The translations under genes were made by a program, and so were the position numbers. Positions 1 through 12,500 of a stretch of DNA of 64,000 nt are shown here, piece after piece (the first letter of the stretch is position 1; each line of letters opens with the position of its first letter). Under the pieces are notes generated by a model, which was not told the origin of the DNA, did not search any database, and saw only the letters and a program-made list of their open reading frames with translations. The stretch is from Osedax frankpressi (lineage: Eukaryota; Annelida; Polychaeta; Sabellida; Siboglinidae), in NCBI GenBank assembly GCA_964035775.1, contig OZ038315.1, forward strand, positions 1,874,995-1,938,994. The letters are read 5' to 3'.

Positions 1-385
1 TATTAAGTGTTTAGATAGAGTTATTAAGTGTTTAGATAGAGTTATTAAGTGTTTAGATAGATTTATTAAGTGTTTAGATAGTTATTAAATGTTTAGATAG
101 AGTTATTAAGTGTTTAGATGGAGTCAGTAACGTTTAGATGGAGATATTAAGTGTTTAGATAGAGTTATTAAGTGTTTAGATAGAGTTATTAAGTGTTTAG
201 ATAGAGTTATTAAGTGTTTAGATAGAGTTATTAAGTGTTTAGATAGAGTTATTAAGTGTTTAGATAGAGTTATTAAGTGTTTAGATAGAGTTATTAAGTG
301 TTTAGATAGAGTTATTAAGTGTTTAGATAGAGTTATTAAGTGTTTAGATGAGGTCAGTAAGTCTTTAGATGGAGTTATTAAGAGT
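1..385. repeat. 21-bp minisatellite
   Basis: About 17 tandem copies of a 21-bp unit with core TTATTAAGTGTTTAGATAG, plus a few degenerate copies (around 115-150 and 350-385). The array runs off the left edge. It lies inside the TRPA intron that begins at 484 and continues leftward. On the sense (minus) strand the unit is C/T/A-rich and poor in G. Confidence 0.95.
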
Positions 386-397
386 TCAGGGTTATGA

Positions 398-470
398 CTA
401 GGGGTGTGGTTAAGGGCGTGTTTAGGAGTGTGGTTAAGGGCGTGTTCAGGGGTGTGGGCGTGTCTAAAAG
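398..470. repeat. short GTGT/GGGCGTG repeat next to a donor
   Basis: Imperfect copies of a motif around GTGTGGTTAAGGGCGTG run from about 398 to 470. They stop roughly 13 bases from the donor of TRPA exon 11, so this intron also begins with tandem repeats almost at its 5' splice site. Confidence 0.7.
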
Positions 471-484
471 GAGATCATCACCAC

Positions 485-578
485 CTTGTTCAATAAGCAG
501 ACTTGCCACTTCAATACTATGATTTTCAACTGCGATGTGCAAAGGAGAATTTTTCTGGTTATCCAATGCTGTGACTAG
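485..578 (-). CDS. TRPA-like exon 11 (ankyrin repeat)
   Basis: Encodes residues 323-353 plus one base, containing [21 protein letters not shown]. The acceptor is AATAG before CTA (phase 0). The donor is GTGGTG after CAA G (phase 1); shifting the donor by three bases is also possible. It follows the GW...DK of exon 10, as expected for TRPA ankyrin domains. Confidence 0.85.
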
Positions 579-3500
579 CTATTGGGTGTAGGAGTTATAA
601 GGTCATGGAGTAAGAAGTAAAGTGAGATGGAGTCTGGGGTTATTAGGTTAGTGTGAAATAAAATTAGATTAAACATTTATAAGATATAATAATTCCATAA
701 TAAACAAACTTTATCTATCAATGTCCAGCCATGTGTTTTATTAGCTGCATCAAAAATTTGTTTTGTGATTCCAATATTGCCTTCCATACCTTAAATAGGT
801 GTTAATAGGGTTTAATAGGTGTTAAGAGGGTGTAATGGGTGTTAAGAGGGTGTAATGAGTGTTAAGAGGGTGTAATAGGTGTTAAGAGGGTGTAATATGT
901 GTTAAGAGGGTGTAATATGTGTTAAGAGGGTGTAATATGTGTTAAGAGGGTGTAATAGGTGTTAAGAGGGTGTAATGGGTGTTAAGAGGGTGTAATAGGT
1001 GTTAAGAGGGTGTAATATGTGTTAAGAGGGTGTAATGGGTGTTAAGAGGGTGTAATATGTGTTAAGAGGGTGTAATGGGTGTTAAGATGGTGTAATAGGT
1101 GTTAAGAGGGTGTAATAGGTGTTAAGAGGGTGTAAATAGTGTTAAGAGGGTGTAATAGGTGTTAAGATGGTGTAATAGGTGTTAAGAGGGTGTAATAGGT
1201 GTTAAGAGGGTGTAATAGGTGTTAAGAGGGTGTAATAGGTGTTAAGAGGGTGTAGTGAGTGTTAAGAGGGTGTAATAGGTGTTAAGAGGGTGTAATAGGT
1301 GTTAAGAGGGTGTAATAGGTGTTAAGAGGGTGTAATAGGTGTTAAGAGGGTGTAATGGGTGTTAAGAGGGTGTAATGGGTGTTAAGAGGGTGTAATAGGT
1401 GTTAAGAGGGTGTAATAGGTGTTAAGAGGGTGTAATGGGTGTTAAGAGGGTGTAATAGGTGTTAAGAGAGTGTAATAGGTGTTAAGAGGGTGTAAATAGT
1501 GTTAAGAGGGTGTAATAGGTGTTAAGATGGTGTAATAGGTGTTAAGAGGGTGTAATAGGTGTTAAGATGGTGTAATGGGTGTTAAGAGGGTGTAATGGGT
1601 GTTAAGAGGGTGTAATAGGTGTTAAGAGGGTGTAATAGGTGTTAAGAGGGTGTAGTGAGTGTTAAGAGGGTGTAATAGGTGTTAAGAGGGTGTAATAGGT
1701 GTTAAGAGGGTGTAATAGGTGTTAAGAGGGTGTAATAGGTGTTAAGAGGGTGTAATAGGTGTTAAGAATGTGTAATAGGTGTTAAGAGGGTGTAATGGGT
1801 GTTAAGAGGGTGTAATGGGTGTTAAGAGGGTGTAATAGGTGTTAAGAGGGTGTAATAGGTGTTAAGAGGGTGTAATGGATGTTAAGAGGGTGTAATAGGT
1901 GTTAAAAGGGTGTAATGATTATAAAAGGAGTATAAGGAAGTGTAAGGGATTGTAAATGGATTTAAATTGTAAGTTATTAACAGGAGTGTAAAGTGTAAGT
2001 TATTAACAGGAGTGTAAAGTGTAAGTTATTAACAAGAGTGTAAAGTGTAAGTTATTAACAGGAGTAGTGTAAGTGTAAGTTATTAACAAGAGTGTAAAGT
2101 GCAAGTTATTAACAGGAGTGTAAAGTGTAAGTTATTAACAAGAGTGTAAAGTGTAAGTTATTAACAGGAGTAGTGTAAAGTGTAAGTTATTAACAGGAGT
2201 GTAAAGTGTAAGTTATTAACAAGAGTGTAAAGTGTAAGTTATTAACAAGAGTGTAAAGTGTAAGTTATTAACAAGAGTGTAAAGTGTAAGTTATTAACAA
2301 GAGTGTAAAGTGTAAGTTATTAACAAGAGTGTAAAGTGTAAGTTATTAACAGTAGTGTAAAGTGTAAGTTATTAACAAGAGTGTAAAGTGTAAGTTATTA
2401 ACAGGAGTAGTGTAAAGTGTAAGTTATTAACAGGAGTGTAAAGTGTAAGTTATTAACAAGAGTGTAAAGTGTAAGTTATTAACAGGAGTGTAAAGTGTAA
2501 GTTATTAACAAGAGTGTAAAGTGTAAGTTATTAACAGGAGTAGTGTAAAGTGTAAGTTATTAACAGGAGTAGTGTAAAGTGTAAGTTATTAACAAGAGTG
2601 TAAAGTGTAAGTTATTAACAGGAGTGTAAAGTGTAAGTTATTAACAAGAGTGTAAAGTGTAAGTTATTAACAAGAGTGTAAAGTGTAAGTTATTAACAAG
2701 AGTGTAAAGTGTAAGTTATTAACAAGAGTGTAAAGTGTAAGTTATTAACAAGAGTGTAAAGTGTAAGTTATTAACAAGAGTGTAAAGTGTAAGTTATTAA
2801 CAAGAGTGTAAAGTGTAAGTTATTAACAAGAGTGTAAAGTGTAAGTTATTAACAGGAGTGTAAAGTGTAAGTTATTAACAAGAGTGTAAAGTGTAAGTTA
2901 TTAACAGGAGTGTAAAGTGTAAGTTATTAACAGGAGTGTAAAGTGTAAGTTATTAACAAGAGTGTAAAGTGTAAGTTATTAACAAGAGTGTAAAGTGTAA
3001 GTTATTAACAAGAGTGTAAAGTGTAAGTTATTAACAGTAGTGTAAAGTGTAAGTTATTAACAGGAGTGTAAAGTGTAAGTTATTAACAAGAGTGTAAAGT
3101 GTAAGTTATTAACAAGAGTGTAAAGTGTAAGTTATTAACAGGAGTGTAAAGTGTAAGTTATTAACAAGAGTGTAAAGTGTAAGTTATTAACAAGAGTGTA
3201 AAGTGTAAGTTATTAACAAGAGTGTAAAGTGTAAGTTATTAACAAGAGTGTAAAGTGTAAGTTATTAACAAGAGTGTAAAGTGTAAGTTATTAACAAGAG
3301 TGTAAAGTGTAAGTTATTAACAAGAGTGTAAAGTGTAAGTTATTAACAGGAGTGTAAAGTGTAAGTTATTAACAAGAGTGTAAAGTGTAAGTTATTAACA
3401 GGAGTGTAAAGTGTAAGTTATTAACAGGAGTGTAAAGTGTAAGTTATTAACAGGAGTGTAAAGTGTAAGTTATTAACAGGAGTGTAAAGTGTAAGTTATT

Positions 3501-6500
3501 AACAGGAGTGTAAAGTGTAAGTTATTAACAGGAGTGTAAAGTGTAAGTTATTAACAAGAGTGTAAAGTGTAAGTTATTAACAGGAGTGTAAAGTGTAAGT
3601 TATTAACAAGAGTGTAAAGTGTAAGTTATTAACAAGAGTGTAAAGTGTAAGTTATTAACAAGAGTGTAAAGTGTAAGTTATTAACAAGAGTGTAAAGTGT
3701 AAGTTATTAACAAGAGTGTAAAGTGTAAGTTATTAACAAGAGTGTAAAGTGTAAGTTATTAACAGGAGTAGTGTAAAGTGTAAGTTATTAACATGCGTAG
3801 TGTAAAGTGTAAGTTATTAACAAGAGTGTAAAGTGTAAGTTATTAACAGGAGTAGTGTAAAGTGTAAGTTATTAACATGCATAGTGTAAAGTGTAAGTTA
3901 TTAACAAGAGTGTAAAGTGTAAGTTATTAACAAGAGTGTAAAGTGTAAGTTATTAACATGAGTAGTGTAAAGTGTAAGTTATTAACAAGAGTGTAAAGTG
4001 TAAGTTATTAACAAGAGTGTAAAGTGTAAGTTATTAACAAGAGTGTAAAGTGTAAGTTATTAACAAGAGTGTAAAGTGTAAGTTATTAACAAGAGTGTAA
4101 AGTGTAAGTTATTAACTAGAGTAGTGTAAAGTGTAAGTTATTAACAAGAGTGTAAAGTGTAAGTTATTAACAAGAGTGTAAAGTGTAAGTTATTAACAGG
4201 AGTGTAAAGTGTAAGTTATTAACAGGAGTGTAAAGTGTAAGTTATTAACAAGAGTGTAAAGTGTAAGTTATTAACAAGAGTGTAAAGTGTAAGTTATTAA
4301 CAAGAGTGTAAAGTGTAAGTTATTAACAAGAGTGTAAAGTGTAAGTTATTAACAAGAGTGTAAAGTGTAAGTTATTAACAAGAGTGTAAAGTAAGTTATT
4401 AACAAGAGTGTAAAGTGTAAGTTATTAACAAGAGTGTAAAGTGTAAGTTATTAACAAGAGTGTAAAGTGTAAGTTATTAACAGGAGTGTAAAGTGTAAGT
4501 TATTAACAAGAGTGTAAAGTGTAAGTTATTAACTAGAGTAGTGTAAAGTGTAAGTTATTAACAAGAGTGTAAAGTGTAAGTTATTAACAAGAGTGTAAAG
4601 TGTAAGTTATTAACAAGAGTGTAAAGTGTAAGTTATTAACAAGAGTGTAAAGTGTAAGTTATTAACAAGAGTGTAAAGTGTAAGTTATTAACAAGAGTGT
4701 AAAGTGTAAGTTATTAACAAGAGTGTAAAGTGTAAGTTATTAACAAGAGTGTAAAGTGTAAGTTATTAACAAGAGTGTAAAGTGTAAGTTATTAACAAGA
4801 GTGTAAAGTGTAAGTTATTAACAAGAGTGTAAAGTGTAAGTTATTAACAGGAGTGTAAAGTGTAAGTTATTAACAAGAGTGTAAAGTGTAAGTTATTAAC
4901 AAGAGTGTAAAGTGTAAGTTATTAACAAGAGTGTAAAGTGTAAGTTATTAACAAGAGTGTAAAGTGTAAGTTATTAACAGGAGTAGTGTAAAGTGTAAGT
5001 TATTAACAGGAGTGTAAAGTGTAAGTTATTAACAAGAGTGTAAAGTGTAAGTTATTAACAAGAGTGTAAAGTGTAAGTTATTAACAAGAGTGTAAAGTGT
5101 AAGTTATTAACAGGAGTGTAAAGTGTAAGTTATTAACAGGAGTGTAAAGTGTAAGTTATTAACAGGAGTAGTGTAAAGTGTAAGTTATTAACAAGAGTGT
5201 AAAGTGTAAGTTATTAACAAGAGTGTAAAGTGTAAGTTATTAACAGGAGTGTAAAGTGTAAGTTATTAACAAGAGTGTAAAGTGTAAGTTATTAACAAGA
5301 GTGTAAAGTGTAAGTTATTAACAAGAGTGTAAAGTGTAAGTTATTAACAGGAGTGTAAAGTGTAAGTTATTAACAAGAGTGTAAAGTGTAAGTTATTAAC
5401 AAGAGTATAAAGTGTAAGTTATTAACAAGAGTGTAAAGTGTAAGTTATTAACAGGAGTAGTGTAAAGTGTAAGTTATTAACAAGAGTGTAAAGTGTAAGT
5501 TATTAACAGGAGTAGTGTAAAGTGTAAGTTATTAACATGCATAGTGTAAAGTGTAAGTTATTAACAAGAGTGTAAAGTGTAAGTTATTAACAGGAGTAGT
5601 GTAAAGTGTAAGTTATTAACAAGAGTGTAAAGTGTAAGTTATTAACAGGAGTGTAAAGTGTAAGTTATTAACAAGAGTGTAAAGTGTAAGTTATTAACAA
5701 GAGTGTAAAGTGTAAGTTATTAACAGGAGTAGTGTAAAGTGTAAGTTATTAACAAGAGTGTAAAGTGTAAGTTATTAACAGGAGTGTAAAGTGTAAGTTA
5801 TTAACAAGAGTGTAAAGTGTAAGTTATTAACAAGAGTGTAAAGTGTAAGTTATTAACAAGAGTGTAAAGTGTAAGTTATTAACAGTAGTGTAAAGTGTAA
5901 GTTATTAACAGTAGTGTAAAGTGTAAGTTATTAACAAGAGTGTAAAGTGTAAGTTATTAACAAGAGTGTAAAGTGTAAGTTATTAACATGAGTGTAAAGT
6001 GTAAGTTATTAACAAGAGTGTAAAGTGTAAGTTATTAACATGAGTGTAAAGTGTAAGTTATTAACAAGAGTGTAAAGTGTAAGTTATTAACAAGAGTGTA
6101 AAGTGTAAGTTATTAACAAGAGTGTAAAGTGTAAGTTATTAACAGTAGTGTAAAGTGTAAGTTATTAACAGTAGTGTAAAGTGTAAGTTATTAACAGGAG
6201 TGTAAAGTGTAAGTTATTAACAAGAGTGTAAAGTGTAAGTTATTAACAAGAGTGTAAAGTGTAAGTTATTAACAAGAGTGTAAAGTGTAAGTTATTAACA
6301 AGAGTGTAAAGTGTAAGTTATTAACTAGAGTGTAAAGTGTAAGTTATTAACAGGAGTGTAAAGTGTAAGTTATTAACAGGAGTGTAAAGTGTAAGTTATT
6401 AACAAGAGTGTAAAGTGTAAGTTATTAACAGGAGTGTAAAGTGTAAGTTATTAACAGGAGTGTAAAGTGTAAGTTATTAACAAGAGTGTAAAGTGTAAGT

Positions 6501-9500
6501 TATTAACTAGAGTAGTGTAAAGTGTAAGTTATTAACAAGAGTGTAAAGTGTAAGTTATTAACAGGAGTGTAAAGTGTAAGTTATTAACTAGAGTAGTGTA
6601 AAGTGTAAGTTATTAACAGGAGTGTAAAGTGTAAGTTATTAACAAGAGTGTAAAGTGTAAGTTATTAACAGGAGTGTAAAGTGTAAGTTAATAACAAGAG
6701 TGTAAAGTGTAAGTTATTAACAGGAGTAGTGTAAAGTGTAAGTTATTAACAAGAGTGTAAATTGTAAGTTATTAACAGGAGTGTAAAGTGTAAGTTATTA
6801 ACAAGAGTGTAAATTGTAAGTTATTAACAGGAGTGTAAAGTGTAAGTTATTAACAAGAGTGTAAAGTGTAAGTTATTAACAGGAGTGTAAAGTGTAAGTT
6901 ATTAACAAGAGTGTAAAGTGTAAGTTATTAACTAGAGTAGTGTAAAGTGTAAGTTATTAACAAGAGTGTAAAGTGTAAGTTATTAACAGGAGTGTAAAGT
7001 GTAAGTTATTAACTAGAGTAGTGTAAAGTGTAAGTTATTAACAGGAGTGTAAAGTGTAAGTTATTAACAAGAGTGTAAAGTGTAAGTTATTAACAGGAGT
7101 GTAAAGTGTAAGTTAATAACAAGAGTGTAAAGTGTAAGTTATTAACAGGAGTAGTGTAAAGTGTAAGTTATTAACAAGAGTGTAAATTGTAAGTTATTAA
7201 CAGGAGTGTAAAGTGTAAGTTATTAACAAGAGTGTAAATTGTAAGTTATTAACAGGAGTGTAAAGTGTAAGTTATTAACAAGAGTGTAAAGTGTAAGTTA
7301 TTAACAAGAGTGTAAAGTGTAAGTTATTAACAAGAGTGTAAAGTGTAAGTTATTAACAAGAGTAGTGTAAAGTGTAAGTTATTAACAAGAGTGTAAAGTG
7401 TAAGTTATTAACAGGATTGTAAAGTGTAAGTTATTAACTAGAGTAGTGTAAAGTGTAAGTTATTAACAGGAGTGTAAAGTGTAAGTTATTAACAAGAGTG
7501 TAAAGTGTAAGTTATTAACAGGAGTGTAAAGTGTAAGTTAATAACAAGAGTGTAAAGTGTAAGTTATTAACAGGAGTAGTGTAAAGTGTAAGTTATTAAC
7601 AAGAGTGTAAATTGTAAGTTATTAACAGGAGTGTAAAGTGTAAGTTATTAACAAGAGTGTAAATTGTAAGTTATTAACAGGAGTGTAAAGTGTAAGTTAT
7701 TAACAAGAGTGTAAAGTGTAAGTTATTAACAAGAGTGTAAAGTGTAAGTTATTAACAAGAGTGTAAAGTGTAAGTTATTAACAAGAGTAGTGTAAAGTGT
7801 AAGTTATTAACAAGAGTGTAAAGTGTAAGTTATTAACAAGAGTAGTGTAAAGTGTAAGTTATTAACAAGAGTGTAAAGTGTAAGTTATTAACAGGAGTGT
7901 AAAGTGTAAGTTATTAACAAGAGTGTAAAGTGTAAGTTATTAACAAGAGTGTAAAGTGTAAGTTATTAACAAGAGTGTAAAGTGTAAGTTATTAACAGGA
8001 GTAGTGTAAAGTGTAAGTTATTAACAAGAGTGTAAAGTGTAAGTTATTAACAAGAGTGTAAAGTGTAAGTTATTAACAAGAGTGTAAAGTGTAAGTTATT
8101 AACAGTAGTGTAAAGTGTAAGTTATTAACAGGAGTGTAAAGTGTAAGTTATTAACAAGAGTGTAAAGTGTAAGTTATTAACAGGAGTGTAAAGTGTAAGT
8201 TATTAACAAGAGTGTAAATTGTAAGTTATTAACAGGAGTGTAAAGTGTAAGTTATTAACAAGAGTGTAAAGTGTAAGTTATTAACAAGAGTGTAAAGTGT
8301 AAGTTATTAACAAGAGTGTAAAGTGTAAGTTATTAACAAGAGTAGTGTAAAGTGTAAGTTATTAACAAGAGTGTAAAGTGTAAGTTATTAACAAGAGTAG
8401 TGTAAAGTGTAAGTTATTAACAAGAGTGTAAAGTGTAAGTTATTAACAGGAGTGTAAAGTGTAAGTTATTAACAAGAGTGTAAAGTGTAAGTTATTAACA
8501 AGAGTGTAAAGTGTAAGTTATTAACAAGAGTGTAAAGTGTAAGTTATTAACAAGAGTGTAAAGTGTAAGTTATTAACAAGAGTGTAAAGTGTAAGTTATT
8601 AACAAGAGTGTAAAGTGTAAGTTATTAACAGGAGTAGTGTAAAGTGTAAGTTATTAACATGCATAGTGTAAAGTGTAAGTTATTAACAAGAGTGTAAAGT
8701 GTAAGTTATTAACAAGAGTGTAAAGTGTAAGTTATTAACATGAGTAGTGTAAAGTGTAAGTTATTAACAAGAGTGTAAAGTGTAAGTTATTAACAAGAGT
8801 GTAAAGTGTAAGTTATTAACAAGAGTGTAAAGTGTAAGTTATTAACAAGAGTGTAAAGTGTAAGTTATTAACAAGAGTGTAAAGTGTAAGTTATTAACAA
8901 GAGTGTAAAGTGTAAGTTATTAACTAGAGTAGTGTAAAGTGTAAGTTATTAACAAGAGTGTAAAGTGTAAGTTATTAACAAGAGTGTAAAGTGTAAGTTA
9001 TTAACAGGAGTGTAAAGTGTAAGTTATTAACAGGAGTGTAAAGTGTAAGTTATTAACAAGAGTGTAAAGTGTAAGTTATTAACAAGAGTGTAAAGTGTAA
9101 GTTATTAACAAGAGTGTAAAGTGTAAGTTATTAACAAGAGTGTAAAGTGTAAGTTATTAACAAGAGTGTAAAGTGTAAGTTATTAACAAGAGTGTAAAGT
9201 AAGTTATTAACAAGAGTGTAAAGTGTAAATTATTAACAAGAGTGTAAAGTGTAAGTTATTAACAAGAGTGTAAAGTGTAAGTTATTAACAGGAGTGTAAA
9301 GTGTAAGTTATTAACAAGAGTGTAAAGTGTAAGTTATTAACTAGAGTAGTGTAAAGTGTAAGTTATTAACAAGAGTGTAAAGTGTAAGTTATTAACAAGA
9401 GTGTAAAGTGTAAGTTATTAACAAGAGTGTAAAGTGTAAGTTATTAACAAGAGTGTAAAGTGTAAGTTATTAACAAGAGTGTAAAGTGTAAGTTATTAAC

Positions 9501-12500
9501 AAGAGTGTAAAGTGTAAGTTATTAACAAGAGTGTAAAGTGTAAGTTATTAACAAGAGTGTAAAGTGTAAGTTATTAACAAGAGTGTAAAGTGTAAGTTAT
9601 TAACAAGAGTGTAAAGTGTAAGTTATTAACAAGAGTGTAAAGTGTAAGTTATTAACAGGAGTGTAAAGTGTAAGTTATTAACAAGAGTGTAAAGTGTAAG
9701 TTATTAACAAGAGTGTAAAGTGTAAGTTATTAACAAGAGTGTAAAGTGTAAGTTATTAACAAGAGTGTAAAGTGTAAGTTATTAACAGGAGTAGTGTAAA
9801 GTGTAAGTTATTAACAGGAGTGTAAAGTGTAAGTTATTAACAAGAGTGTAAAGTGTAAGTTATTAACAAGAGTGTAAAGTGTAAGTTATTAACAAGAGTG
9901 TAAAGTGTAAGTTATTAACAGGAGTGTAAAGTGTAAGTTATTAACAGGAGTGTAAAGTGTAAGTTATTAACAGGAGTAGTGTAAAGTGTAAGTTATTAAC
10001 AAGAGTGTAAAGTGTAAGTTATTAACAAGAGTGTAAAGTGTAAGTTATTAACAGGAGTGTAAAGTGTAAGTTATTAACAAGAGTGTAAAGTGTAAGTTAT
10101 TAACAGGAGTGTAAAGTGTAAGTTATTAACAAGAGTGTAAAGTGTAAGTTATTAACAAGAGTGTAAAGTGTAAGTTATTAACAAGAGTGTAAAGTGTAAG
10201 TTATTAACAGGAGTAGTGTAAAGTGTAAGTTATTAACAAGAGTGTAAAGTGTAAGTTATTAACAGGAGTAGTGTAAAGTGTAAGTTATTAACATGCATAG
10301 TGTAAAGTGTAAGTTATTAACAAGAGTGTAAAGTGTAAGTTATTAACAGGAGTAGTGTAAAGTGTAAGTTATTAACAAGAGTGTAAAGTGTAAGTTATTA
10401 ACAGGAGTGTAAAGTGTAAGTTATTAACAAGAGTGTAAAGTGTAAGTTATTAACAAGAGTGTAAAGTGTAAGTTATTAACAGGAGTAGTGTAAAGTGTAA
10501 GTTATTAACAAGAGTGTAAAGTGTAAGTTATTAACAGGAGTGTAAAGTGTAAGTTATTAACAAGAGTGTAAAGTGTAAGTTATTAACAAGAGTGTAAAGT
10601 GTAAGTTATTAACAGGAGTGTAAAGTGTAAGTTATTAACAAGAGTGTAAAGTGTAAGTTATTAACAAGAGTGTAAAGTGTAAATTATTAACAAGAGTGTA
10701 AAGTGTAAGTTATTAACAAGAGTGTAAAGTGTAAGTTATTAACAAGAGTGTAAAGTGTAAGTTATTAACAAGAGTGTAAAGTGTAAGTTATTAACAAGAG
10801 TGTAAAGTGTAAGTTATTAACAAGAGTGTAAAGTGTAAGTTATTAACAGGAGTGTAAAGTGTAAGTTATTAACAGGAGTGTAAAGTGTAAGTTATTAACA
10901 AGAGTGTAAAGTGTAAGTTATTAACAAGAGTGTAAAGTGTAAATTATTAACAAGAGTGTAAAGTGTAAGTTATTAACAAGAGTGTAAAGTGTAAGTTATT
11001 AACAAGAGTGTAAAGTGTAAGTTATTAACAAGAGTGTAAAGTAAGTTATTAACAAGAGTGTAAAGTGTAAGTTATTAACAAGAGTGTAAAGTGTAAGTTA
11101 TTAACAAGAGTGTAAAGTGTAAGTTATTAACAGGAGTGTAAAGTGTAAGTTATTAACAAGAGTGTAAAGTGTAAGTTATTAACTAGAGTAGTGTAAAGTG
11201 TAAGTTATTAACAAGAGTGTAAAGTGTAAGTTATTAACAAGAGTGTAAAGTGTAAGTTATTAACAAGAGTGTAAAGTGTAAGTTATTAACAAGAGTGTAA
11301 AGTGTAAGTTATTAACAAGAGTGTAAAGTGTAAGTTATTAACAAGAGTGTAAAGTGTAAGTTATTAACAAGAGTGTAAAGTGTAAGTTATTAACAAGAGT
11401 GTAAAGTGTAAGTTATTAACAAGAGTGTAAAGTGTAAGTTATTAACAAGAGTGTAAAGTGTAAGTTATTAACAAGAGTGTAAAGTGTAAGTTATTAACAG
11501 GAGTGTAAAGTGTAAGTTATTAACAAGAGTGTAAAGTGTAAGTTATTAACAAGAGTGTAAAGTGTAAGTTATTAACAAGAGTGTAAAGTGTAAGTTATTA
11601 ACAAGAGTGTAAAGTGTAAGTTATTAACAGGAGTAGTGTAAAGTGTAAGTTATTAACAGGAGTGTAAAGTGTAAGTTATTAACAAGAGTGTAAAGTGTAA
11701 GTTATTAACAAGAGTGTAAAGTGTAAGTTATTAACAAGAGTGTAAAGTGTAAGTTATTAACAGGAGTGTAAAGTGTAAGTTATTAACAGGAGTGTAAAGT
11801 GTAAGTTATTAACAGGAGTAGTGTAAAGTGTAAGTTATTAACAAGAGTGTAAAGTGTAAGTTATTAACAAGAGTGTAAAGTGTAAGTTATTAACAGGAGT
11901 GTAAAGTGTAAGTTATTAACAAGAGTGTAAAGTGTAAGTTATTAACAGGAGTGTAAAGTGTAAGTTATTAACAAGAGTGTAAAGTGTAAGTTATTAACAA
12001 GAGTGTAAAGTGTAAGTTATTAACAAGAGTGTAAAGTGTAAGTTATTAACAGGAGTAGTGTAAAGTGTAAGTTATTAACAAGAGTGTAAAGTGTAAGTTA
12101 TTAACAGGAGTAGTGTAAAGTGTAAGTTATTAACATGCATAGTGTAAAGTGTAAGTTATTAACAAGAGTGTAAAGTGTAAGTTATTAACAGGAGTAGTGT
12201 AAAGTGTAAGTTATTAACAAGAGTGTAAAGTGTAAGTTATTAACAGGAGTGTAAAGTGTAAGTTATTAACAAGAGTGTAAAGTGTAAGTTATTAACAAGA
12301 GTGTAAAGTGTAAGTTATTAACAGGAGTAGTGTAAAGTGTAAGTTATTAACAAGAGTGTAAAGTGTAAGTTATTAACAGGAGTGTAAAGTGTAAGTTATT
12401 AACAAGAGTGTAAAGTGTAAGTTATTAACAAGAGTGTAAAGTGTAAGTTATTAACAAGAGTGTAAAGTGTAAGTTATTAACAGTAGTGTAAAGTGTAAGT